From: Pseudomonas sp. GV085
GTDB lineage: Bacteria; Pseudomonadota; Gammaproteobacteria; Pseudomonadales; Pseudomonadaceae
NCBI RefSeq assembly: GCF_003050925.1
Contig: NZ_QAOV01000008.1
Span: forward strand, 1 to 64,000
Length of the DNA: 64,000 nucleotides
Direction: 5' to 3'
In this document: piece by piece, positions 47,041 through 55,770 of the stretch
Numbering within the stretch: position 1 is the first letter of the stretch
Layout: every line of letters starts with the position of its first letter
The notes under the pieces: model-generated
What the model was told of the DNA's origin: nothing
Seen by the model: the letters and a program-made list of their open reading frames with translations, nothing else
Database searches by the model: none
Translations under genes and position numbers: made by a program

Positions 47041-47433
47041 TCATGCGCCTCCGAAACAGATCAGGCGGTCGGCATCCTGCGTCGCATCATGCAATTGGCC
47101 CAGGCCGGACAATTCCCACGGTGCACCGACGGCAACCGCCTCGCGCTGATAGCGCCTGGCTTCTTCCTCGTTCAACACGCCACGACGCAGCGCGGCGGCG
47201 ATGCACACCACGCCATCGAGTCGATGGTCGCTGACAAAGGTGCGCCATTGCCTGGGCAAGTCCAGTTCATCCTGGGGCGTGACCACGCTGCCGGACGCGT
47301 TGTAGACGCCGTCCTGGTAGAAAAACAGCCGGACAATCTCATGCCCGCCGGCCAGCGCCGCTTGGGCGAACAGCAAGGCGCGGCGCGAGGAGGGCGCATG
47401 GGCGGCGGAAAACACGGCGATGGCGAACTTCAT
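47041..47433 (-). CDS. tusD: Sulfurtransferase TusD
   Basis: 130 aa, DsrE family; the sulfur-carrying subunit of TusBCD. MKFAIAVFSAAHAPSSRRAL start at 47433; the active Cys lies in LDGVVCIAAALRRGV. First gene of the tusDCBE-ybiB-like operon. Confidence 0.92.
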   Translation of the reverse strand: MKFAIAVFSAAHAPSSRRALLFAQAALAGGHEIVRLFFYQDGVYNASGSVVTPQDELDLPRQWRTFVSDHRLDGVVCIAAALRRGVLNEEEARRYQREAVAVGAPWELSGLGQLHDATQDADRLICFGGA

Positions 47434-47508
47434 GACGGACTCGATCAGCGAAACTGCGGCCATGATAATGCTTTATCGACGGGGCGGCTAAAGTGATGTT
47501 GTCTGGGC

Positions 47509-47614
47509 GGCCGCCTTCGCGAGCAGGTTCGCTCCCACAAGGGGTTTGCGAGGTGCCAACGATTAGCGTTTCACCACAAAACCTGTGGGAGCGAGCCTGC
47601 TCGCGATGGCGGCC
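47509..47614. repeat. Paired REP element (type A, CCC variant)
   Basis: Arms beginning GGCCGCCTTCGCGAGCAGGT and ending GCGATGGCGGCC in inverse orientation; lies upstream of tusD. Confidence 0.9.
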
Positions 47615-47660
47615 GAATAGTCGGTACAAAAATCTAAAGCGGATTGCCCAGAAACGAGGG

Positions 47661-47990
47661 TTACGGCTCTATTCCATACAAATCACAGTATTCCAGCCAA
47701 TCCATACCGGCCATCTCCGCCACTTCCCGGTGCACTTCCCGGCGCTGCGTTTCGTAGTCTTCGGCCGTGGCAGCCGTCAGTTGCAGCGTCAGCTCCCAGG
47801 CGAACAATCCTAGCCGTTCTGCCTCGGCTTCGAAGGCCTCATGCAAGCGTTCGTCACGGTACTGCGCCGGGGTTTCGCCCTTGACCTGGGCCAGCAACGG
47901 GTTGAGATGATCGAGGTCGTGGCGCAACTCGGGGCGTTCGTCGAGAAACCGCTTCAGTGCCTGTTCATATTGTTGCTCGGTTGCCGCCAT
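47661..47990 (-). CDS. Small acidic conserved protein (DUF6388-like)
   Basis: 109 aa from ATG 47990 (MAATEQQYEQALKRFLDERP). Highly charged and helical, no motifs of catalysis. The pattern PLLAQVKGETPAQYRDERLH and FEAEAERLGLFAWELTLQL resembles a small pseudomonad family of unknown function (DUF6388, from memory). Follows the HTH gene by 20 bp on the same strand. Confidence 0.75.
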   Translation of the reverse strand: MAATEQQYEQALKRFLDERPELRHDLDHLNPLLAQVKGETPAQYRDERLHEAFEAEAERLGLFAWELTLQLTAATAEDYETQRREVHREVAEMAGMDWLEYCDLYGIEP

Positions 47991-48010
47991 GGTCACTCCT
48001 TGAGTGGGGA

Positions 48011-48259
48011 TTACGAAGACTGCTTCTTGCCGGCCTTGGCCGCTGCTGCCAGGCATTCGAGGGCAAACTGTTCGGTGTAGGTCATCTGGATCGGCGTGGT
48101 TTCGCCTTTGACGGTTCTTTCGCCGTCGAGGATGTAGCGAATCCGCTTGTCGGTGACACCGATTCGCTTGGCTATCCAGGAAGGCGTCTGACCGATCTGG
48201 CTGATCAGCTTGTCGGCATATTCAGTGCTCGGTTTGTAGAACTCGGCATTAGGTGTCAT
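48011..48259 (-). CDS. Small helix-turn-helix protein
   Basis: 82 aa. QIGQTPSWIAKRIGVTDKRI at residues ~21-40 reads as a helix-turn-helix, followed by a lysine- and serine-rich tail (AKAGKKQSS). Probably a DNA-binding regulator of its own operon with the acidic protein downstream; target unknown. Confidence 0.75.
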   Translation of the reverse strand: MTPNAEFYKPSTEYADKLISQIGQTPSWIAKRIGVTDKRIRYILDGERTVKGETTPIQMTYTEQFALECLAAAAKAGKKQSS

Positions 48260-48407
48260 CAGATTTCCAGTCAGGGGTGCGATGGGGCGTTATTGGCGCG
48301 ACAGGGTGCGCGAATCGTTGCGTGCTGTCGCGGTATAAATGCAGTAAAGCAGAACGATAGGGGCTGCCCGGGTGATAAAGTCCGCTTTTTCCTGATGAGT
48401 GAATGCA

Positions 48408-48758
48408 ATGCGAATACTGATGGTGGCGCTGGCCGTGACGTTGCTGGCGGGATGCGCCGGCTCGGCGATGAACGATGCCCGCACCAAGGCCCCGTACAAG
48501 ACCCTGAACTCGGAAAAACCGGCCAAAGACGTCGCCCAGTGCGTGCAGTTTTCCTGGCAGGACGAGGCCGTGTTCGGTGTCGATGCCGCTGCGTATCTGG
48601 AGCCTGGCGAGAAGGGTGGCACGACCGTTTATACCCGTTCGGCGGAGTCGTTCGTTGACGTGACCACTGATGCCTCGGGCACGACGTTGAGCTACTACGT
48701 CCAGAAGGATGATTTCGTGGCCAAACGCCGGTTGGCGGCGTTGGCGACTTGCCTGTGA
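48408..48758 (+). CDS. Small lipoprotein
   Basis: 116 aa from ATG 48408 (MRILMVALAVTLLAGCAG); the lipobox LLAGC puts the acylated Cys at residue 16. A GTG three codons upstream (48399) is an alternative start. The rest is beta-rich with no recognised domain. Divergent from the HTH gene. Confidence 0.8.
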   Translation: MRILMVALAVTLLAGCAGSAMNDARTKAPYKTLNSEKPAKDVAQCVQFSWQDEAVFGVDAAAYLEPGEKGGTTVYTRSAESFVDVTTDASGTTLSYYVQKDDFVAKRRLAALATCL

Positions 48759-48779
48759 TTTGAAGGTTTATTGCATACC

Positions 48780-48871
48780 CTGTAGGAACGAGCCTGCTCG
48801 CGATAGCGGTAAGTCAGTCGACATCAATGTTGAATGACAGTCCGCCATCGCGAGCAGGCTCGCTCCTACAG
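48780..48871. repeat. Paired REP element (type A)
   Basis: CTGTAGGAACGAGCCTGCTC with its inverted copy, between convergent lipoprotein and GNAT genes. Confidence 0.9.
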
Positions 48872-48887
48872 TGGTTTTGTGTGCTGA

Positions 48888-49313
48888 TCAGTAATTCAGG
48901 CGCTTCTGGAAGAAGAAGTGCTTGTGCCCCGGCGGGTAGTCGGCAATGTGTCCGATCTCGCTGTAGCCGCATTTCTTGTAGAACTCCGGGGCCTGGAATT
49001 CAAAGGTGTCGAGCCACAGCCCGACGCAGCGTCGTTCCCGCGCCAGGTCCTCGGCCATCTGCATCAGTTTCGAACCCAGGCCCTGTCCCCGGGCCTGTTC
49101 CGGCACCACCAGCAAGTCGATGTACAGCCACTGGTAAAACAATCGGCCATGCAGACCGCCGAGAATCTCGTCGTTGTCGTTGCGCACCAGCAAGGCGATG
49201 TGCTCAGGCACGTTACCTTCGGCCTTCGAGCCGTTGTAGGCGCGCAGCGGTTTGAGGATGGCCAGGCGTTGTTCTTCCGTGGGGTTTTGCGACAGTTCGA
49301 TACGCAGGTTCAT
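48888..49313 (-). CDS. GNAT family N-acetyltransferase
   Basis: 141 aa from ATG 49313 (MNLRIELSQNPTEEQRLAIL); ATG 49325 four codons earlier is possible. Acetyl-CoA motif VVPEQARGQGLGSKLMQMAE and the GLWLDTFEFQAPEFYKKCGY tail identify the fold. Substrate unknown. Confidence 0.88.
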   Translation of the reverse strand: MNLRIELSQNPTEEQRLAILKPLRAYNGSKAEGNVPEHIALLVRNDNDEILGGLHGRLFYQWLYIDLLVVPEQARGQGLGSKLMQMAEDLARERRCVGLWLDTFEFQAPEFYKKCGYSEIGHIADYPPGHKHFFFQKRLNY

Positions 49314-49479
49314 GGCTATATCCATATGGCATTGAAGCCGCAGCCTATCCCGGTCGCAGCGATTGTTCCATCTCCGGAAAAGTTGAACCGTCGCCAACGC
49401 GCAGTTTGCCTGGGGGGGCAAAGGCTGTCCGTTTTCACTTAACATGTGCACCCTCAGACAAATAACAGGACGCGTTGTC

Positions 49480-50067
49480 ATGTCGAACACAGCCGAGCGG
49501 GTGAACATCCTTGAGTCTCAGGTGTTGTCCCAAGACTGGTACCTGCTCAGGAAAATCACCTTCGATTACCAACGCAACAACGGCGAGTGGCAACGCCAGA
49601 CCCGGGAGGTATACGACCGGGGCAATGGCGCGGCGATTCTCTTGTACAACCGCGAAAAGAGAACCGTGGTACTGACCCGGCAGTTTCGCTTGCCGGTGTT
49701 CGTCAACGGCCACGATGGGTTGTTGATCGAAGTGGCGGCGGGGCTGCTGGAAGGCGCGGCGCCTGAAGACCGCATCCGTGATGAAGCCGAGGAAGAAACG
49801 GGTTACCGCGTGCACCATGTGCAGAAGGTGTTCGAGGCGTACATGAGCCCCGGCTCGGTGACGGAAAAATTGCACTTCTTCATTGCCGAATACGACGCGA
49901 AGTCGAAAGTCAGCGACGGTGGTGGGCTGGAGGCGGAAACCGAAGAGCTGGAAGTGCTTGAGTGGGCGTTCGAGGACGCGCTCGAAGCGTTTTACCGTGG
50001 CGAAATCTGCGACGCCAAGACCATCATGCTGTTGCAGTATGCCGCGATGAAAAACCTCTTCAATTAA
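49480..50067 (+). CDS. nudK: GDP-mannose pyrophosphatase NudK-like Nudix hydrolase
   Basis: 195 aa from ATG 49480 (MSNTAERVNILESQVLSQDW), with AGGA 9 nt upstream. Nudix box GLLEGAAPEDRIRDEAEEET fits the NudK variant in which the usual Arg-Glu becomes Asp-Glu. REVYDRGNGAAILLYN and LTRQFRLPVFVNGHDG match NudK. Divergent from the GNAT gene. Confidence 0.87.
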   Translation: MSNTAERVNILESQVLSQDWYLLRKITFDYQRNNGEWQRQTREVYDRGNGAAILLYNREKRTVVLTRQFRLPVFVNGHDGLLIEVAAGLLEGAAPEDRIRDEAEEETGYRVHHVQKVFEAYMSPGSVTEKLHFFIAEYDAKSKVSDGGGLEAETEELEVLEWAFEDALEAFYRGEICDAKTIMLLQYAAMKNLFN

Positions 50068-50094
50068 ACGCAATCTCCCTACAAAATCAAAAGA

Positions 50095-50607
50095 TCAAAA
50101 GCCTGGCAGGCGTGCCGTGCCGGGCCATTGCCCGCCCTCCAGTGTCAGCAACAACTCCTTCGCCTCAAGTCCCCCGGCAAACCCGGTGAGCTTGCCCGAC
50201 GCACCAATCACCCGGTGACACGGCGCCACGATCGAAATCGGGTTCTTGCCATTCGCCGCACCCACCGCCCTGACCGCCGCCGGGTTGCCGATCTGCTCGG
50301 CGATCTGGCTGTAGCTGCGGGTCTCGCCGAACGGGATGGTCAGCAGCGCCGCCCAGACCTTCTTCTGAAATTCCGTGCCGGCAAAATCCAGATCCAGTTC
50401 GAAGCGATCGCGGGTGCCGGAAAAATATTCGCGCAACTGCGCAGCCGTGCGCATCAGGATCGGATTGTCCGGCGCTTCGCTCATCGGGCCGAGGCGCACC
50501 CGGCCGGGTTTGTCGTTTTCCCAGAGGATGGCCGCCAGTCGTGAACCGTTCGCCACCAGCTTCAACAGGCCCACGGGTGAAGCCACGGTGGTGCAGGTAT
50601 AGGTCAT
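50095..50607 (-). CDS. ogt: Methylated-DNA--protein-cysteine methyltransferase
   Basis: Repairs O6-methylguanine by suicide transfer to Cys130 in IVAPCHRVIG; 170 aa from ATG 50607 (MTYTCTTVASPVGLLKLVAN). No Ada regulatory domain, so Ogt-type. An open upstream extension to 50859 is not conserved-looking. Convergent with nudK, 27 bp apart. Confidence 0.92.
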   Translation of the reverse strand: MTYTCTTVASPVGLLKLVANGSRLAAILWENDKPGRVRLGPMSEAPDNPILMRTAAQLREYFSGTRDRFELDLDFAGTEFQKKVWAALLTIPFGETRSYSQIAEQIGNPAAVRAVGAANGKNPISIVAPCHRVIGASGKLTGFAGGLEAKELLLTLEGGQWPGTARLPGF

Positions 50608-50743
50608 GCCAAGGCTCGCGCAAAATTGCTGAACAGGCGTTAAGGATACTGTCTCGACGGGGAGGCGCAATACGTAATCCCGACCATACTTGGCAACGGC
50701 TTTTGAAATGTTTCCCTGTTTAATGACAAGAAGAGACCGACTG

Positions 50744-52471
50744 ATGAAGTACGAACCTTTTGCCAAATCGCTGATTGCGACCTCGTTGGCGCTCAGCTGT
50801 CTGATCGCCCATGCCGCCTCCGTGGCCCCGGCTACCGGGGAAAACGGCATGGTGGTCACGGCCCAGCACCTGGCCAGCCACGTGGGCGTGGATGTACTGA
50901 AGAAAGGCGGGAATGCCGTGGATGCGGCGGTCGCGGTCGGCTATGCGCTGGCGGTGGTGTACCCCGCGGCAGGCAACCTCGGCGGTGGCGGTTTCATGAC
51001 CATTCAACTGGCGGACGGGCGCAAGACCTTCCTCGACTTCCGTGAAAAAGCCCCGCTGGCCGCTACCGCCAACATGTACCTGGACAAAGAGGGCAACGTC
51101 GTTCCCGATTTGAGTACCCGTGGCCACCTGGCCGTGGGCGTGCCGGGCACCGTTTCGGGCATGGAACTGGCGCTGTCCAAATACGGTACCAAACCGCGCA
51201 AGGAAATCATCGCCCCGGCCATCAAGCTGGCCGAAGACGGTTTCGTGCTGGAGCAGGGTGATGTCGATCTGCTGGACTACGCCACTGACATGTTCAAAAA
51301 GGACATGAAGGATTCCGGCTCGATCTTCTTGAGCAAAGGCGAGCCGATGCAGGTCGGGCAGAAACTGGTGCAAAAGGACCTGAGCAAAACCCTGCGGGAG
51401 ATCTCCGAGAAAGGCGCCGATGGTTTCTATAAAGGTTGGGTGGCCGACGCCATCGTCACCTCCAGCCAGGCCAACAAGGGCATCATCACCCAGGCCGACC
51501 TCGACAAATACAAGACCCGCGAACTGGCGCCCATCGAATGCGACTACCGTGGCTACCACGTGGTCTCGGCACCGCCGCCGAGCTCCGGCGGCGTGGTGAT
51601 CTGCGAGATCATGAACATCCTTGAAGGCTATCCGATGAAGGACCTGGGCTACCACTCGGCCCAGGGCATGCACTATCAGATCGAGGCGATGCGCCACGCC
51701 TATGTGGACCGCAACAGCTACCTGGGTGACCCGGATTTCGTGAAGAACCCGATCGCCCATCTGCTGGATAAAAACTACGCAACCAAGCTGCGCGAAGCGA
51801 TAAAGCCACAAAAAGCCGCGGTATCCAGCGAACTCAAGCCCGGTGTAGCGCCCCATGAAGGCAACAACACCACCCATTACTCCATCGTCGACAAGTGGGG
51901 CAACGCGGTGTCGGTGACCTATACCCTCAACGACTGGTTCGGTGCCGGCGTGATGGCGAGCAAGACCGGGGTCATCCTCAACGATGAAATGGACGACTTC
52001 ACCTCGAAAATCGGCGTGCCGAACATGTACGGCCTGGTGCAGGGCGAGGCCAATGCCATCGCCCCCGGCAAGGCGCCGTTGTCGTCCATGAGCCCGACCA
52101 TCGTCACCAAGGACGGCAAAGTGGTGATGGTGGTCGGTACGCCGGGTGGCAGCCGGATCATCACCGCGACCTTGCAGACCATGCTCAACGTGATCGACTA
52201 CGGCATGAACATCCAGGAAGCGGTGGATGCACCGCGGTTCCACCAGCAATGGCTGCCGGAGGAAACCAACCTGGAAGCCTTCACCACCAGCCCGGACACG
52301 GTGAAAATCCTCGAAAGCTGGGGGCACAAGTTCGCAGGTCCACAGGATCCCAACCACCTGGCGGCGATCCTGGTCGGCGCGCCGTCCCTGGGCGGCAAAC
52401 CGGTCGGCAAGAACCGTTTCTACGGGGCGAACGACCCGCGGCGTAACACCGGGTTGTCGCTGGGTTACTGA
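50744..52471 (+). CDS. ggt: Gamma-glutamyltransferase
   Basis: Periplasmic Ntn-hydrolase that cleaves the gamma-glutamyl bond of glutathione; 575 aa. Starts at ATG 50744 with AGAG 8 nt upstream; signal peptide MKYEPFAKSLIATSLALSCL running to AHA. Autocleavage/nucleophile Thr376 in NNTTHYSIVDKWGNAVSVTY; NLGGGGFMTIQLADG and SSMSPTIV motifs are also present. Confidence 0.95.
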   Translation: MKYEPFAKSLIATSLALSCLIAHAASVAPATGENGMVVTAQHLASHVGVDVLKKGGNAVDAAVAVGYALAVVYPAAGNLGGGGFMTIQLADGRKTFLDFREKAPLAATANMYLDKEGNVVPDLSTRGHLAVGVPGTVSGMELALSKYGTKPRKEIIAPAIKLAEDGFVLEQGDVDLLDYATDMFKKDMKDSGSIFLSKGEPMQVGQKLVQKDLSKTLREISEKGADGFYKGWVADAIVTSSQANKGIITQADLDKYKTRELAPIECDYRGYHVVSAPPPSSGGVVICEIMNILEGYPMKDLGYHSAQGMHYQIEAMRHAYVDRNSYLGDPDFVKNPIAHLLDKNYATKLREAIKPQKAAVSSELKPGVAPHEGNNTTHYSIVDKWGNAVSVTYTLNDWFGAGVMASKTGVILNDEMDDFTSKIGVPNMYGLVQGEANAIAPGKAPLSSMSPTIVTKDGKVVMVVGTPGGSRIITATLQTMLNVIDYGMNIQEAVDAPRFHQQWLPEETNLEAFTTSPDTVKILESWGHKFAGPQDPNHLAAILVGAPSLGGKPVGKNRFYGANDPRRNTGLSLGY

Positions 52472-52540
52472 GGGTTGTGTCTGGAGGGGGACGGGATTAT
52501 GTTCGTCCCCTGATCACTCGGCATATCAAGGAAGGAAATC

Positions 52541-53074
52541 ATGACCACTGCGTTGTTAATCATCGACGTTCAACAGGCTTTGTGTTCCGGTGAATACGAG
52601 TGTTTCGAGATCGGACGGGTTATCGACACCATCAATGACCTTTCTGCCCGGGCGCGCAAGGCGGGAGCGCCCGTGGTACTGATCCAGCACGAAGAAACCG
52701 GCAGTCCGCTGGCGCATGGCGCTGCCGGCTGGCAACTGGCCGAAGGGCTGCAAACCTCGCCCAAGGACCATCGCGTGCGCAAGACCACCGGGGATTCGTT
52801 CTACCAGACCAATCTGCAAAAACTGTTACCGGAAGAGGACTTCGAGCGCCTGGTCATCTGCGGCCTGCAGACCGACTATTGCGTCAATGCCACCGTGCGC
52901 CAGGCGCTGAAACTGGGCTACGACGTGGTGCTGGCGGGCGACGCCCATTCCACCGTCGACAACGGCAACCTCAGCGCCGAAGACATCATCGCCGAGCACA
53001 ACAAGGACCTGGCGCACCTGACCGGTTCCGTGGCGCGGATCGATGTGATCCCGGCCAAAGACATCCATTTCTGA
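52541..53074 (+). CDS. Cysteine hydrolase, isochorismatase-like
   Basis: 177 aa with the Asp-Lys-Cys triad visible as D9 (LLIIDVQQALC), K81 (VRKTTGDSFY) and C114 (GLQTDYCVNATVRQ). Typical of nicotinamidase/ureidoacrylate-type hydrolases, but the substrate is not indicated. 69 bp after ggt with its own AAGGAA site. Confidence 0.88.
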   Translation: MTTALLIIDVQQALCSGEYECFEIGRVIDTINDLSARARKAGAPVVLIQHEETGSPLAHGAAGWQLAEGLQTSPKDHRVRKTTGDSFYQTNLQKLLPEEDFERLVICGLQTDYCVNATVRQALKLGYDVVLAGDAHSTVDNGNLSAEDIIAEHNKDLAHLTGSVARIDVIPAKDIHF

Positions 53075-53091
53075 ACCCACAACATCCCCCC

Positions 53092-53165
53092 CTGTGGGAG
53101 CGAGCCTGCTCGCGATGGCGTCATTACAGTCAGCATTGATGTCGGCTGACCCACCGCTCCCACAG
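53092..53165. repeat. Degenerate REP pair
   Basis: Left arm CTGTGGGAGCGAGCCTGCTC is intact; the right arm is truncated to CCACCGCTCCCACAG without the GCGAGCAGG core. Confidence 0.75.
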
Positions 53166-53168
53166 GAT

Positions 53169-54071
53169 CTACGGCGCTCCGAAAATCTCCATCAGCTCAT
53201 TGAGAAACGCACTCACCAGGTCCCGCTGGCGCGATGAATGCCTTACGGCCGCATGGAAGCTCACCTCATAGCGCAACAGGTCCGGGTTCAGCGGGTGTAA
53301 CTGCCCCAGCTGTTCATGGCGGGTTGCGTAGTGCTGCGGCAGAAACCCCAGGTGTTGGCCGGACAGAATCAGCAGGGCCGCGCCGTCCATGCTGTCGGTG
53401 AGTACGGTCAGGCGTTCGATGGACGTGGGGGCCGGCATTTCCGGCAGCGGATGGCTCGGCCAGACCCAGTCAAACCCGCTGACATCCTCCCGGGTCAGTG
53501 CGCCGACTTGCCCGAACAGCGGATGCGAGGGCGCGCAGTAGGCGATCTGGGTTTCCGGGAACAGCGGGAAATAATCGATGCCGGGCAAGCGATGCCAGAA
53601 GTAACCGATGGCCAGGTCGATATGGCCGTTGATGATTTTTTCTTCCAGCAGCGACGACGACAGTTCGGTGAAATGGAAGTACAGCCCCTCGTGCCGCGCC
53701 CGCAAACGGGCAATGGCCTGGCCGATTTTCTTGTTCGCCACCGGATCGATTTGCCCCAGCAGGCCGATGTTGATGCTGCCCGAGACTTTGCGGTTGATGT
53801 GTTGCACCTCGACCCGGAAACCTTCGGCTGCCGCCAGCAAGCGCCGGGCCGCCTCGATGAACTGAGTGCCTTTGGGCGTTACCGAAAACCCGCCGCGCCC
53901 GCGTTCGCACAGACGGAAACCGACCCGCGCTTCCAGCGTCGCCAACTGCGCGCTGATCGTGGGTTGCGTAGTGTTGAGGGCGGTTTGCGCCGCCGAGATG
54001 CCGCCCGCCTCGACGACGGTCAGAAATACCCGGATCAGACGCAGATCCAGCTCCGTTACAGTTCCCAGCAT
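53169..54071 (-). CDS. LysR-family transcriptional regulator
   Basis: 300 aa. N-terminal winged HTH (TALNTTQPTISAQLATLEAR, residues ~30-49) and a periplasmic-binding-like effector domain (HIDLAIGYFWHRLPGIDYFP region). Starts at ATG 54071, divergent from the NCS1 transporter 200 bp away, and so most likely controls it. A 20-bp palindrome at 54093-54112 is a candidate operator. Confidence 0.92.
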   Translation of the reverse strand: MLGTVTELDLRLIRVFLTVVEAGGISAAQTALNTTQPTISAQLATLEARVGFRLCERGRGGFSVTPKGTQFIEAARRLLAAAEGFRVEVQHINRKVSGSINIGLLGQIDPVANKKIGQAIARLRARHEGLYFHFTELSSSLLEEKIINGHIDLAIGYFWHRLPGIDYFPLFPETQIAYCAPSHPLFGQVGALTREDVSGFDWVWPSHPLPEMPAPTSIERLTVLTDSMDGAALLILSGQHLGFLPQHYATRHEQLGQLHPLNPDLLRYEVSFHAAVRHSSRQRDLVSAFLNELMEIFGAP

Positions 54072-54092
54072 AGGGGCTCCCGATTCTCGCTT

Positions 54093-54112
54093 ACATAGAT
54101 ACTGATCTATGT
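54093..54112. promoter_or_regulatory. Palindromic candidate LysR operator
   Basis: Perfect inverted repeat ACATAGAT-ACTG-ATCTATGT in the 199-bp divergent gap between the LysR gene and the NCS1 transporter, 22 bp upstream of the regulator's ATG: a typical place for an autoregulatory LysR box. Confidence 0.65.
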
Positions 54113-54270
54113 GAACAGTGTGCCTGCGATATTTTATTGCCGGAACTCACGCCCTACATTGCTGTGAAACCAGCGTCATCGTCAGCTTATTCTGGAGTTT
54201 CACCTGATCTGGACGTCGTAGCGAGCGCTGTACCCACAAAAATAACAATCAACAGCATAGGAACAATCGT

Positions 54271-55770
54271 ATGTCAGATTCCCCAGTGTCTGCGCACGCC
54301 ACCGAGGCGAGCGGCGGGTTGGCCATCGAAGGCCACTCCATCGACTACATCCCGGAAAACGAACGTCACGCCAAACTCGGCAGCCAGGGGCCATTCTGGT
54401 TCCTCGGCAATTTCCACTTCTTCACCATCTCCATCGGCTTTGTCGGCCCGAGCCTCGGCTTGTCGGCGCTGTGGACCCTGCTCGCCGGTGCCCTGGGCAT
54501 CATGTTCGGCACCATCTTCATGGCGTTCCACGGCTCCCAGGGCCCGGAAATGGGCCTGCCGCAGATGATCCAGTCCCGTGCCCAGTTCGGCTATCGCGGG
54601 GTGATCCTGGCGTTGATGGCGACGATGTTTGTGTTCGTCGGTTTTAACGTGGTGAACATCTCGCTGATCATGAACGGCCTTGAACATGTGTTCGGCATTG
54701 ACCCGACCATCGTCGCCGTGGCCGTGGTGCTGATCGGCGCGCTGTTGTCGATCTACGGCCACGACCTGATGCACAAGGCCTTCAAGTGGGCCTTGCTGGC
54801 GACCTTGCCGTTGTACGCACTGGTGACCATTGCCCTGATGTTCGGCGCGGGCCAGGAAGGCGTTACGCCGGCGGCCGATCTGGGCTTCAACTGGGTGGCC
54901 TTCGCCACGTTGTTCGCCATCGGCGCCAGCTACAACATTTCCTACGCACCCTACGTCTCCGACTATTCCCGTTACCTGCCGAAAAATACCAGCCGGGCGA
55001 AACTGATCGCGGCGGTGTTCATCGGCGCCTCGTTGTCCGGCAGCTGGATGATCGGCCTCGGTGCCTGGCTGGCCCAGGAGCTGAAAGCCGCGGATGCGCT
55101 GGTGGCGTTGAACCAGGTTGGCTCATCGATGGTGCCGGGGCTGGGCAACCTGTTGGTGGTCGTCTCGGTGGCGGGCTTCCTGCCGATCATCGCCCTCAAC
55201 ACCTATAGCGCCATGCTGACGCTGCTGACCGGTGTCGACTCGATCAAAAAAATCACCCCGACCCCCCGTGCCCGGGTGCTATCGATCAGTGTGATCAGCG
55301 TCATTCTGCTGACCTGCGTGCTGTCGATCAAAGGTGACGGCATCGCGCTGTTGAACACCTTCCTGGTGTTGTTGCTGTACTTCCTCGTGCCGTGGACCGC
55401 CGTCAACCTGGTGGACTACTTCTTCGTGCGCAAGGGCCGTTATGCGATCCCGCATTTCTTCACGCCAAAAGGCATCTACGGCGCCTGGCAATTTCGCGGC
55501 ATCGTTTCGTACCTGATCGGTTTCGCCGCCATGGTGCCGTTCTTCTACATCTTCGATGCGGCCGCCGGCAAAGAGGTTTTCGTCGGCCCGCTGGCACGGG
55601 TGCTGGAAGGCGTGGACATCGCCTGGCTGGTGGGCCTGGTGGTTTCGGGCCTGACCTATTACCTGCTCAGTCGCTCGCTTGATCTGGCCGCCGAACGCCG
55701 GGTGATCGATGCGCTGAGTGAAAGCGACATCGTCGCCATGACCCATTCATCTGCGGAGGCAGGGCGTTGA
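54271..55770 (+). CDS. NCS1-family nucleobase/hydantoin-type permease
   Basis: 499 aa, about 12 TM helices; cation-coupled uptake of purines, pyrimidines, hydantoins or allantoin-like compounds in this family. The signatures GLPQMIQSRAQFGYRG and SYAPYVSDYSRYLP are clear, and the PWTAVNLVDYFFVRKGRYAI loop matches CodB-type carriers. Its stop overlaps the TTG start of the nitrilase gene, so both are made together. Confidence 0.9.
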   Translation: MSDSPVSAHATEASGGLAIEGHSIDYIPENERHAKLGSQGPFWFLGNFHFFTISIGFVGPSLGLSALWTLLAGALGIMFGTIFMAFHGSQGPEMGLPQMIQSRAQFGYRGVILALMATMFVFVGFNVVNISLIMNGLEHVFGIDPTIVAVAVVLIGALLSIYGHDLMHKAFKWALLATLPLYALVTIALMFGAGQEGVTPAADLGFNWVAFATLFAIGASYNISYAPYVSDYSRYLPKNTSRAKLIAAVFIGASLSGSWMIGLGAWLAQELKAADALVALNQVGSSMVPGLGNLLVVVSVAGFLPIIALNTYSAMLTLLTGVDSIKKITPTPRARVLSISVISVILLTCVLSIKGDGIALLNTFLVLLLYFLVPWTAVNLVDYFFVRKGRYAIPHFFTPKGIYGAWQFRGIVSYLIGFAAMVPFFYIFDAAAGKEVFVGPLARVLEGVDIAWLVGLVVSGLTYYLLSRSLDLAAERRVIDALSESDIVAMTHSSAEAGR

